A DNA stretch of 5,477 nt from JAULZV01 sp964401885 (GTDB lineage Bacteria > Patescibacteriota > Minisyncoccia > Phycocordibacterales > JAACPR01): assembly GCA_964401885.1 (NCBI GenBank), contig CAYOAC010000041.1, forward strand, positions 1 through 5,477, in the 5' to 3' direction. The position numbers and the translations under genes are program-made. The notes below the pieces were generated by a model. It made no database searches and was not told where the DNA came from. It was given only the letters and a program-made list of their open reading frames with translations. Below are positions 1 through 5,059 of the stretch, piece by piece (the first letter of the stretch is position 1; every line of letters starts with the position of its first letter).

Positions 1-62
1 TCAGTCGGTAGAGCACCTGCCTTTTAAGCAGAGGGTCGTAGGTTCGATTCCTACCTGGCGCA
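1..62 (+). tRNA. tRNA-Lys (anticodon TTT), 5' end outside the window
   Basis: The window opens inside the D stem; GAGC at 11-14 is its 3' strand. The anticodon arm is CCTGC (16-20), loop CTTTTAA (21-27) with anticodon TTT at 23-25, and GCAGA (28-32). The variable loop is GGGTC, and the T arm is GTAGG-TTCGATT-CCTAC (38-54). The 3' acceptor strand is CTGGCGC (55-61) with discriminator A62. The next bases are CTG, so CCA is not encoded and must be added after transcription. The outermost anticodon-stem pair is a C16-A32 mismatch; the other four pairs are normal. The tRNA reads AAA and AAG codons, which are very common in the AT-rich genes of this window. The 5' acceptor strand, expected to be GCGCCAG, lies outside the window. 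Confidence 0.95.
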
Positions 63-67
63 CTGAG

Positions 68-101
68 GAGTCAAATGAAAATTCATTTTCATTTGTGACG
101 A
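68..101 (+). other. Stem-loop directly after the tRNA, with GAGT/ACGA base
   Basis: CAAATGAAAA (72-81) and TTTTCATTTG (86-95) form a perfect 10-bp stem with loop TTCA. It is bracketed by GAGT (68-71) and ACGA (98-101), which could form G-C and U-A pairs plus two adjacent G-A pairs in RNA, with TG (96-97) bulged. The same GAGT/ACGA pair occurs at the base of two later hairpins. It would lie in the 3' trailer of the tRNA-Lys transcript. Its function is unknown; a processing signal or part of a larger RNA are both possible. Confidence 0.6.
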
Positions 102-116
102 AGAAGACCAGGCAAG

Positions 117-133
117 ATTTCTTACCTGGCGCA
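117..133 (+). repeat. Degenerate direct copy of the tRNA-Lys 3' end
   Basis: CTTACCTGGCGCAC (121-134) matches the tRNA 3' end CCTACCTGGCGCAC (50-63) at 13 of 14 positions. Weaker similarity extends leftward into the T loop (GATT). Direct copies of a tRNA 3' end are the usual mark left by site-specific integration, but the two copies are only about 70 bp apart and no integrase lies nearby. It also forms the left outer arm of the hairpin at 117-198. Confidence 0.65.
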
Positions 134-137
134 CATT

Positions 138-183
138 AAAAATAAAAAAGACAAACACTTTGTGTTTGTCTTTTTTATTTTTT
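138..183 (+). terminator. Intrinsic terminator of the tRNA-Lys transcript (probably bidirectional)
   Basis: A perfect 21-bp stem has a 3-nt loop. The plus-strand 3' arm runs through T171-176 and T178-183, and the 5' arm is correspondingly A-rich, so it could also stop transcription from the right. The core is GACAAACAC-TTT-GTGTTTGTC. It lies about 75 nt after the mature tRNA end, which is a plausible distance for a tRNA terminator. Confidence 0.75.
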
Positions 184-204
184 GCGCCAGGTAGAAATCG
201 CACC
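183..204 (-). repeat. Inverted copy of the tRNA-Lys 3' end
   Basis: Read on the minus strand, 204-183 matches the tRNA T-arm and acceptor end (41-62) at 20 of 22 positions; the core CTACCTGGCGCA is exact. The plus strand therefore carries GCGCCAGGTAG, which is complementary to the mature tRNA 3' end and contains the sequence expected of the tRNA's own 5' acceptor strand. Confidence 0.7.
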
Positions 205-264
205 ACAAGAGTATTCCTATTTTGATAAATCAAAATATGTCAAAGCCGGAGCGGGGTACCCTGC

Positions 265-291
265 GTCTTCCGAGTGATTAACGAGGAAGAC
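265..291 (+). other. Stem-loop 2 with tandem G-A module
   Basis: A 7-bp stem GTCTTCC/GGAAGAC is capped by GAGT (272-275), loop GATTA (276-280) and ACGA (281-284). GAGT against ACGA gives two adjacent G-A pairs followed by G-C and U-A in RNA. The stem is perfect. Confidence 0.6.
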
Positions 292-298
292 CTGGGTC

Positions 299-361
299 GC
301 GAGGCGGGCGTAGATTTTCTTATGAGTGAAACGAATTAGAAAATCAAGTGCAAAGCTTCGC
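299..361 (+). other. Stem-loop 3, nested two-part hairpin with tandem G-A module
   Basis: Outer stem GCGAGGC/GCTTCGC (299-305/355-361) encloses inner stem GATTTTCT/AGAAAATC (313-320/338-345). The apex reads TAT-GAGT-GAA-ACGA-ATT (321-337), repeating the GAGT/ACGA pair of the other two hairpins. Two independent perfect or near-perfect stems sharing one axis are hard to explain as chance. Confidence 0.55.
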
Positions 362-451
362 GGAAATTTTTCGAAGAAAAATTATCTGTGACCGATTCCC
401 ACCTAAATGTAAATATGCCCCCCAAAAAAAACTCTCTCAATATTTTTCTGT

Positions 452-480
452 TTGACAAAAACAATATATTGAGTTATTGT
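452..480 (+). promoter_or_regulatory. Sigma70-type promoter for the 501-773 gene
   Basis: The -35 TTGACA (452-457) matches the consensus exactly. The -10 TATTGT (475-480, 4 of 6) follows after 17 bp. Transcription would start near 487, leaving a leader of only about 14 nt before ATG 501. No Shine-Dalgarno sequence fits into that leader (CAAAACTCCT precedes the ATG). Confidence 0.6.
461..480. promoter_or_regulatory. Operator-like inverted repeat inside the promoter
   Basis: ACAATA-N8-TATTGT is an interrupted palindrome whose right half is the proposed -10 element. Within it, CAATATATTG (462-471) is a perfect 10-bp palindrome in the promoter spacer. A bound dimeric protein would block RNA polymerase. 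AT-rich palindromes arise by chance, so this is only a candidate. Confidence 0.35.
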
Positions 481-500
481 AATTTTAAATCAAAACTCCT

Positions 501-773
501 ATGAAAACATTTGTTCTTCAAAGATTCTTTTATTCTAGAAACAATCGAGATAATTTTTCTTCTACTTACGGCACAATTGATGCAACGGATCAAAATGTTG
601 CAGCTACAATGATAGGGAGTAGAGTTGTAAGTACTGAAAAAGTTTTCTCAGGTCAAATAATTCACCGACTCACAGAGTCTATAGATTTTCAAGGTAATGG
701 AAATTTTTGGGCTCTTGTTGAAGTTCCTAAAATTACAGAACGCCCACGAGAGATGAATCCTCATATTTCATGA
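501..773 (+). CDS. Hypothetical protein, 90 residues
   Basis: I do not recognise this protein. It starts MKTFVLQRFFYSRNNRD, is polar throughout with no signal peptide or membrane segment, and contains one clear Cys-free core (residues about 38-75: SRVVSTEKVFSGQIIHRLTE..., then NGNFWALVEVPKI) that looks like a small beta-rich fold. The tail ERPREMNPHIS is probably disordered. Evidence that it is real: it is the only good frame here, a consensus -35 and a plausible -10 lie just upstream, and a strong terminator follows 16 nt after its TGA stop. It is convergent with holA and shares that terminator. ATG 501 is the first possible start after the predicted transcription start. Base composition resembles the neighbouring core genes. 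It could be a lineage-specific small protein. Confidence 0.6.
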   Translation: MKTFVLQRFFYSRNNRDNFSSTYGTIDATDQNVAATMIGSRVVSTEKVFSGQIIHRLTESIDFQGNGNFWALVEVPKITERPREMNPHIS

Positions 774-789
774 AGAGGATATTAATCTC

Positions 790-824
790 AAAAGACACGA
801 TGTCAGAAACATTGTGTCTTTTTT
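790..824. terminator. Bidirectional terminator between the unknown gene and holA
   Basis: A 14-bp stem AAAAGACACGATGT (790-803) / 809-822 around loop CAGAA has one G-U pair in plus-strand RNA (G799 with T813). T819-824 supplies the plus-strand U tract and A790-793 the minus-strand one. The G-U becomes a C-A mismatch on the minus strand, so the hairpin is best for the plus-strand gene. The holA stop codon (823-825) abuts the stem. Confidence 0.85.
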
Positions 825-1539
825 AAATTTCCAAAATCCATTTCTCCAGTAGTAAATCCAAATTACCCTCTCCTTCACCCCTTCTAGAATCTCCAAGAAT
901 TTTTGTAAGATTCCAAAATTTATTATCCAATTCTTCTTGAGAAAATTTTTGTAAAGCTTTTTTTGAATTAGAAAAAACAAAAGGTTTAAGTCCTGACTCT
1001 GATGCAGTTTTTGTTTTTGATGCAAGCACAATATTTTTGAAACACCAAAATAGTGTTCCGTGAATTTCTTCTGCTGCAAAAATATTTCTCAATTTTTGAT
1101 ATTCAATCCAAAGATTTTTTTTATCTCTTGAAAGTAAGTAATTTGTAATGTTAAAAATATTTTCCTTTATATCAGCTTTTTCTTTAGAAACATGTTCCCA
1201 TGATTTTTCTAAATATTTTTCTATTTTTGTATAATCTTTTTTTAAAATATTTCCATCTGTCATGATAAAAACATTTTCTGAAGATTGCATTTCTTTCAAA
1301 AAAGAAAAAATAATTTCTCGATTATTTTCATCTTGCAAAGAATCTTTTATGTGAATAATATATTTTTGTTCGAACAATCCTTGTCCTCCGCACATTTCAG
1401 ATAAAATATTTTTTGAAAGATTTGTTTCATCAACTTTAAAAACTACCGCATCTGATTTCTCAGAAACTTTTTTCTCAATAACAACAAGAGCTTTCTCAAG
1501 TGCTTTATTCCTATCTGATCCATAAAAAAGATATAACAT
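823..1539 (-). CDS. holA: DNA polymerase III delta subunit (HolA), short form
   Basis: Delta is the clamp-loader subunit that opens the beta sliding clamp. The 238-residue product has the family's N-terminal strand and helix (LYLFYGSDRNKALEKA, residues 2-17). The segment GGQGLFEQKYIIHIKD (51-66) corresponds to the 'lf..kr.v.v' clamp-wrench stretch, and VFIMTDGNIL (90-99) follows. The C-terminal helical collar includes GTLFWCFKNIVLA (161-173) and a final LTKIL-(short loop)-NLDLLLEKWIL (211-236), where most deltas have L..aDl..K.G....LE..L. At 238 residues it is about 100 shorter than typical bacterial delta (roughly 330-340), mainly in the middle. The start ATG lies 7 nt after the polA stop, so the two are surely co-transcribed; there is no evident Shine-Dalgarno sequence. 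The family call rests on weak sequence conservation plus context. Confidence 0.75.
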   Translation of the reverse strand: MLYLFYGSDRNKALEKALVVIEKKVSEKSDAVVFKVDETNLSKNILSEMCGGQGLFEQKYIIHIKDSLQDENNREIIFSFLKEMQSSENVFIMTDGNILKKDYTKIEKYLEKSWEHVSKEKADIKENIFNITNYLLSRDKKNLWIEYQKLRNIFAAEEIHGTLFWCFKNIVLASKTKTASESGLKPFVFSNSKKALQKFSQEELDNKFWNLTKILGDSRRGEGEGNLDLLLEKWILEI

Positions 1540-1546
1540 AAATTTA

Positions 1547-3898
1547 TTATTTCATTTGTCCCCAAGATAACCCAACTTCGCAATCAGTAAGAATTGGAAC
1601 TTCCTTTCTTTGTTCGTCAGTCAAAACTTTTTCCATAATTTTTGGCAGATTTTCTTTTGCAAAATCTACAGCCGAATTTTCCACTTCGAAAATTATTTCA
1701 TCATGAATTTGAAGAACCAATTTTATTTTATCTTTCATATTTTCTTTTTTCAAAAATTCATCGACCTTAATCATTGCAATTTTTACTATGTCAGCCTCAG
1801 CTCCCTGAATTGGCGCATTGATTGCCATTCGTTCTGCTTGAGCTCTTATAAATGGAAGTTTGGATTTTATACCATCAAAAAATCTTTTTCGACCGAACAT
1901 TGTATAAGTGAATCCATGAACTTTTGCAAACTCTTTTGTATCCTCCAAATATTGTGCAAGCCCACTAAATTTTTCAAAATATGTATTATAAAATTCTTGT
2001 GCTTCTTTTCTTTCTACTTTCAAATTCTTTTGAAGAGCACTTACACCCATTCCGTACAAAATCCCGAAGTTAATAACCTTTGCTTTATTTCTTTGCTCTT
2101 TTGTAATTTGGTCTTGTGGAATTCCAAACATATAAGAAGCAACTCCTGAATGAACATCTTCTCCGTTTTTAAATATTTCAATTAGTTTTTCATCACCAGA
2201 AAGAATCGCAGCTAACCTAAGTTCAATTTGTGAATAGTCTATTGAAACTAACTTACAACCGTCTTTTGCCACAAAAGCATCTCTTATTCTTCTACCCAAT
2301 TCACTCTTAACAGGAATATTTTGAATGTTTGGTTCCTGTGAAGCCATTCTGCCTGTTGTTGTTCCTGCCTGAAGGAAAGTTGTTCGTAGCCGACCATCAA
2401 GACCTATCATGGTTGGAAAAGTATCGATATATGTTGAAAGGAGTTTTGTTAATTCTCGATATTTCAAAATTTCTTCCACAATAGGATTTTCATCAGCAAG
2501 CTTTTGCAAAACTTCTTCTTTTGTGGAAAAAGACCCGCTCTTCCCTTTTCTCATACCCTTATAGGAAAGATTCATTTTATTAAATAAAATATCAGCCATT
2601 TGTTTTGGAGAACTTATATTAAATTCTTCTCCAGAGTATTCAAATATTTTTTTAGAAATAATATCTACCTGATCATGATACTCTTTAGAAATTTTCTCTA
2701 ACAAATCAGTATCTAGCATAATTCCATTTGCAGACATTTCTTTGATGATTGGTATTAATGGTTTTTCAATTTCAAGAAATAATTTATCCGCTTTTTCTTG
2801 TTTTAATAAATCAATAATGTGTTCATTTGCATCTTTTAAGTTTTGTTTTTTTGTAAAAGATAAAATGTCTTGATAATTAGGATTTGTTATTGAAGATCTA
2901 AGAACCCATAAAGCAATTGAGGTTTCTTGTAGGAGAACAGGGTCAACAACTTCTTGTATGTGTTCTTCTTTTGACTCAATACCAAAAATATCATTTAGCT
3001 TATTTTGTAAACTTCTAAAATCAAGTTCTGCAAAAAGATTTTTTATCCTAACAACATCAATGTTATCTTTCCAGGTTTTTTCTAAATCAAATTCAACAGG
3101 GATATCAACCTGTATTGTCGCAAGCATTTTACTAAATTTTGCTTCTTCTTCATGTTCTTTGAGCAATTCAATTATTCTTGGCTTGAAACCATCATCCAAA
3201 AACTTCTTCTCATTTTTTTCTAGAACTTTATATAAATTTTCGATTGTTTCGTATTTTTGAATAAGATCTGTTGCTGTTTTTTCACCAATTCCTTTTACAC
3301 CAATAATATTATCTGAAGCATCACCCCTAAGACCCTTATAATCCGGAATTTGATATGGAGAAAATCCAAATCGTTCTACAACAGTTTTTTCATCATAGAT
3401 AATAGTATCTTTAATTCCTTTCTTTAAAGTATATACTTTTACTTTTTTACCTTGAACAAGCTGTAATGTATCCATATCCCCAGAAGCAATGATAATTTCA
3501 AAATCTTTTTCTTTTGAAAGTTTTTTTGCAAGAGCACCAATAATATCGTCAGCTTCATAGCCTTCTTTTTCAAGAATAGGAATATTAAAAGCTTGAAAAA
3601 TTTCTCTGGATTTTTTTATTTGTGTAATTAAATTATCATCAATTGCTTTTCTCCCCGATTTATAATCTGCATAAACGGTGTGTCGGTAAGTTGGTTTAGG
3701 CAAATCAAAAGCAGCAAAAATGTAATCTGGTTTGAATTCTTTTATAATTCCAAATACCATTGTTGAAAGACCATAAAGAGCACCTGTCGGCTCTCCCTTT
3801 GAAGACATAAAGTCTGGTAAAGCATGATACGCACGATGAATAATTGCATGTGAATCAAGTATTACAACTTTTTTTGTTTTGGATTCTTTTTTAGGCAT
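1547..3898 (-). CDS. polA: DNA polymerase I without a proofreading domain
   Basis: The product removes RNA primers and fills gaps in replication and repair. Residue numbers here count from an in-frame TTG at 3913; I place the start at ATG 3898 (residue 6, product 783 aa), which overlaps the tsaE stop as ATGCCTAA. The 5'-nuclease domain (about 15-305) has ILDSHAIIHR, YEADD (119-123), GDMD (145-148) and RGDASDN (196-202). The polymerase domain (about 380-788) has TTTGRMASQEPNIQNIP, motif A DYSQIELR (559-566), motif B RNKAKVINFGILYG (608-621, Lys612 and Phe616 at the dNTP-contact positions) and motif C QIHDE (736-740). Only some 70 residues join the two domains. They resemble the last helices of the 3'-5' exonuclease fold and contain no DxE exonuclease I motif, so proofreading is absent. 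The gene is followed after 7 nt by holA. Confidence 0.97.
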   Translation of the reverse strand: MPKKESKTKKVVILDSHAIIHRAYHALPDFMSSKGEPTGALYGLSTMVFGIIKEFKPDYIFAAFDLPKPTYRHTVYADYKSGRKAIDDNLITQIKKSREIFQAFNIPILEKEGYEADDIIGALAKKLSKEKDFEIIIASGDMDTLQLVQGKKVKVYTLKKGIKDTIIYDEKTVVERFGFSPYQIPDYKGLRGDASDNIIGVKGIGEKTATDLIQKYETIENLYKVLEKNEKKFLDDGFKPRIIELLKEHEEEAKFSKMLATIQVDIPVEFDLEKTWKDNIDVVRIKNLFAELDFRSLQNKLNDIFGIESKEEHIQEVVDPVLLQETSIALWVLRSSITNPNYQDILSFTKKQNLKDANEHIIDLLKQEKADKLFLEIEKPLIPIIKEMSANGIMLDTDLLEKISKEYHDQVDIISKKIFEYSGEEFNISSPKQMADILFNKMNLSYKGMRKGKSGSFSTKEEVLQKLADENPIVEEILKYRELTKLLSTYIDTFPTMIGLDGRLRTTFLQAGTTTGRMASQEPNIQNIPVKSELGRRIRDAFVAKDGCKLVSIDYSQIELRLAAILSGDEKLIEIFKNGEDVHSGVASYMFGIPQDQITKEQRNKAKVINFGILYGMGVSALQKNLKVERKEAQEFYNTYFEKFSGLAQYLEDTKEFAKVHGFTYTMFGRKRFFDGIKSKLPFIRAQAERMAINAPIQGAEADIVKIAMIKVDEFLKKENMKDKIKLVLQIHDEIIFEVENSAVDFAKENLPKIMEKVLTDEQRKEVPILTDCEVGLSWGQMK

Positions 3899-4382
3899 TT
3901 GTATTTTTATCAAGCTCCGTTGAGCCGGCCTTCGGCCGGCTCATCCCATAATCAATCTCAACAACTCTCGTCTCTAAAGTATCGTGCCCGAAATGCATCC
4001 ATAAAGCATTTTTGGAAATATGTGCCCTTATTTTATCTGCCCACTCAATAACAACAATATTTTGAGGATTAGAAAAAATTTCATCAATATGTAAAATTTC
4101 CAACTCTTTCATGTCTTCTATCCGATAAACATCAATATGAAACACTTTTGTAAAGTTTTCAAAAGAAATATCATAAGAATTAATAATTGAAAAAGTAGGA
4201 CTTTGAATGTGCTGTTTCACCCCCAATGTATGTAAAAAAGTTTTCGAAAATGTAGTTTTACCTGCCCCAAGATCTCCAACCAAAGCAAAAGTACAAGCAT
4301 CTTCTTTTTGAACACACTTGGGTATTATGTTTTTTTGAATAAAATTCGACCAATCACCCTCTTTGAGTGTGTGTTTTTCCAT
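3891..4382 (-). CDS. tsaE: tRNA t6A threonylcarbamoyltransferase ATPase TsaE
   Basis: TsaE is the P-loop ATPase that drives the TsaB-TsaD-TsaE cycle making N6-threonylcarbamoyladenosine at position 37 of tRNAs reading ANN codons, which include tRNA-Lys(TTT). The 163-residue product has Walker A GDLGAGKTT (36-44), the family's SPTFSIINSY (61-70), HIDVYRI (82-88) and VVIEWADKI (110-118). The usual fold ends about VVEIDYG (140-146). The last 17 residues, MSRPKAGSTELDKNTNA, are encoded across a G+C-rich palindrome and look like an added tail. The ATG at 4382 is the only reasonable start and has no Shine-Dalgarno sequence. A weak possible promoter, TTGGTG (4430-4425) and TAACTT (4406-4401) with an 18-bp spacer on the minus strand, lies upstream. 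The gene is first in the operon with polA and holA. TsaB and TsaD are not in the window. Confidence 0.95.
   Translation of the reverse strand: MEKHTLKEGDWSNFIQKNIIPKCVQKEDACTFALVGDLGAGKTTFSKTFLHTLGVKQHIQSPTFSIINSYDISFENFTKVFHIDVYRIEDMKELEILHIDEIFSNPQNIVVIEWADKIRAHISKNALWMHFGHDTLETRVVEIDYGMSRPKAGSTELDKNTNA
3921..3943. repeat. Perfect G+C-rich palindrome in the tsaE tail
   Basis: TGAGCCGGCC (3921-3930), loop TTC, GGCCGGCTCA (3934-3943) forms a perfect 10-bp stem that is nearly all G+C in a gene of about 30% G+C. It lies in frame within tsaE (encoding SRPKAGS) and about 23 nt upstream of the polA ATG. No U tract follows on the minus strand, so it is not an intrinsic terminator. It may be a copy of a dispersed palindromic repeat, or an RNA hairpin that modulates tsaE-polA coupling or mRNA stability. 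Confidence 0.8.
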
Positions 4383-4439
4383 ATATTCTAGTTTAACACA
4401 AAGTTATTTTTATTTTAAAAAATCCACCAACGATGTAAT

Positions 4440-4477
4440 AAAAAAGTGCCCCGTCGAAATGAATCGAACGAGGCACT
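4440..4477 (-). terminator. Terminator of the 4499-4930 lipoprotein gene
   Basis: On the minus strand, AGTGCCTCGTT (4477-4467) pairs with GACGGGGCACT (4455-4445) over 11 bp, including two T-G wobbles, and is followed by six U (4445-4440). The wobbles would be C-A mismatches on the plus strand, which fixes its direction. A smaller hairpin, AGAAGG/CCTTCT (4481-4486/4502-4507), covers the stop codon just before it. Confidence 0.85.
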
Positions 4478-4498
4478 CTAAGAAGGCAGTGTGAAAAC

Positions 4499-4930
4499 TT
4501 ACCTTCTGTACAACCTATTCCCGTATTCGTCAAAGGGATATTCGGGAAGCAAAGGCCCATTTCTATCCCAAATGTCTGTTCCTCCACGAGATTGAGATCT
4601 CTGAGGATAATAACCGGGAGGACGGATACCTGGGCGTTGGTTTGAGCGCTGTTGGCAACCATTGTTGTAGACAGGCCGTTGATAACGGTTGTCGTAACGA
4701 GGTTGCTGGCAGCTATTGCCATACATCGGCATCCTTCCGTTCCCTGGAGGGAACACAGAAGCTTGAATCCCGAATTGAATCGGGGGAACGAAGCTTTGGG
4801 TCTGAGCGTACTCCACGGTACCACCTTTGGAAGAGTTCCGTTGGTAGTATCCTGTGGAACAAGAGCTGAGAACCACACAAAGGAGTGCGGCGGCCAGCAT
4901 GAGGTATAGCATTGTTCTGGTTGTTTTCAT
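4499..4930 (-). CDS. Secreted lipoprotein, Gln/Arg/Pro/Tyr/Asn-rich, unknown function
   Basis: The 143-residue product starts with a lipoprotein signal peptide: MKTTRT, a hydrophobic core LYLMLAAALLCVVL (8-21) and lipobox LSSC with the acylated Cys24. The mature part is low-complexity, hydrophilic and rich in Q, R, N, P, Y and G. It carries an imperfect internal repeat, NSCQQPRYDNRYQRP (72-86) and NGCQQRSNQRP (90-100), each with one Cys. No enzymatic fold is visible. It should be anchored on the outer face of the cytoplasmic membrane. The gene is 51% G+C over a counted 300 nt, against 25-32% in counted lines of polA, which suggests either foreign origin or constraint from its repetitive composition. 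It is monocistronic, with its own promoter, long leader and terminator. Longer open frames on both strands overlap it, but only this one has a signal peptide and matching promoter and terminator. Confidence 0.8.
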   Translation of the reverse strand: MKTTRTMLYLMLAAALLCVVLSSCSTGYYQRNSSKGGTVEYAQTQSFVPPIQFGIQASVFPPGNGRMPMYGNSCQQPRYDNRYQRPVYNNGCQQRSNQRPGIRPPGYYPQRSQSRGGTDIWDRNGPLLPEYPFDEYGNRLYRR

Positions 4931-4960
4931 GGTGTTATTGTCGTTGGTGTTGTTGTTTGG
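4931..4960 (-). promoter_or_regulatory. CA-rich unstructured leader segment before the lipoprotein start
   Basis: Read on the minus strand, the 30 nt before the ATG contain almost only C and A (CAACAACACCAACGACAATAACACC) and have no Shine-Dalgarno sequence. Such A/C-rich tracts stay single-stranded and can help ribosomes load. Whether it does so here is an inference. Confidence 0.4.
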
Positions 4961-4963
4961 AGA

Positions 4964-5002
4964 AAGACCACAATAAGCAGGAATTGCTTATATCTGGCCT
5001 TA
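4964..5002 (-). promoter_or_regulatory. Hairpin in the lipoprotein mRNA leader
   Basis: ATAAGCA (4973-4979), loop GGAAT, TGCTTAT (4985-4991) forms a perfect 7-bp stem. Outer arms AAGACCA (4965-4971) and TGGCCTT (4996-5002) add six pairs and one mismatch. It lies within the roughly 120-nt leader. No U tract follows, so it is not a terminator. A protein-binding site or mRNA stabiliser is possible. Confidence 0.45.
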
Positions 5003-5059
5003 ATTCCAAACACAACTTACTTAACAAACCATGTTTTTAAAAGAGCTTCTTACCTCAAT

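Larger units (their letters stand above)
117..198 (+). other. 82-nt long hairpin built from tRNA-end copies and a terminator
   Basis: Outer arms 117-132 and 184-198 pair over 15 bp with T122 bulged. After a small asymmetric internal loop (133-137 against 183), the arms 138-158 and 162-182 pair perfectly over 21 bp around loop TTT. The outer arms are degenerate copies of the tRNA 3' end. An alternative hairpin competes for the left arm: CCAGG (108-112) can pair with CCTGG (125-129). Confidence 0.7.
218..393 (+). ncRNA. Candidate structured RNA, no known family recognised
   Basis: There is no open reading frame of note here, but five stems can be drawn. (1) TATTTTGA-TAAA-TCAAAATA, 218-237. (2) GTCTTCC/GGAAGAC (265-271/285-291), extended by ACCC/GGGT (258-261/294-297) across a small internal loop. 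(3) GCGAGGC/GCTTCGC (299-305/355-361), 7 bp with one G-U. (4) GATTTTCT/AGAAAATC (313-320/338-345), nested inside stem 3. (5) AATTTTTC-GAA-GAAAAATT, 365-383. A possible closing helix is GTCA (239-242) with TGAC (389-392). The 241-360 stretch is 52% G+C by count against 25-32% in counted lines of polA, as expected of a structured RNA in an AT-rich genome. The G-U pair favours the plus strand. I do not recognise tmRNA, RNase P RNA, 6S or SRP RNA signatures. Its ends, promoter and function are unknown, and degenerate intergenic sequence remains possible. Confidence 0.45.

Noticed and set aside
48..134. Mobile element bounded by tRNA-end direct repeats
   Set aside because: Only about 70 bp separates the copies and no integrase or other mobility gene is present; kept as a repeat observation only.
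51..233. 60-codon minus-strand frame across the tRNA end
   Set aside because: It overlaps the tRNA gene, the terminator and the repeat arms; the residues KNKKDKHKVFVFFIFN are simply the hairpin translated.
214..243. Minus-strand promoter TTGACA (243-238) with TAGGAA
   Set aside because: The -10 is poor (3 of 6), the spacer is 18 bp, and nothing to the left is a minus-strand gene; the GTCA also fits the RNA closing helix.
768..1079. 103-codon minus-strand frame
   Set aside because: It runs through the terminator and lies within holA in another frame; no domain or start signal.
1610..2149. 179-codon plus-strand frame opposite polA
   Set aside because: Phe/Ile/Ser/Asn/Cys-rich antisense shadow of polA's AT-rich codons.
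2958..3260. 100-codon plus-strand frame opposite polA
   Set aside because: Antisense shadow; no start signal or recognisable domain.
4393..4878. 161-codon minus-strand frame overlapping the lipoprotein gene
   Set aside because: No signal peptide or domain; it runs through the lipoprotein terminator, whereas the 4499-4930 frame matches promoter, lipobox and terminator.
4642..4909. Two plus-strand frames opposite the lipoprotein gene
   Set aside because: They result from the higher G+C of the lipoprotein gene; no promoter or domain.
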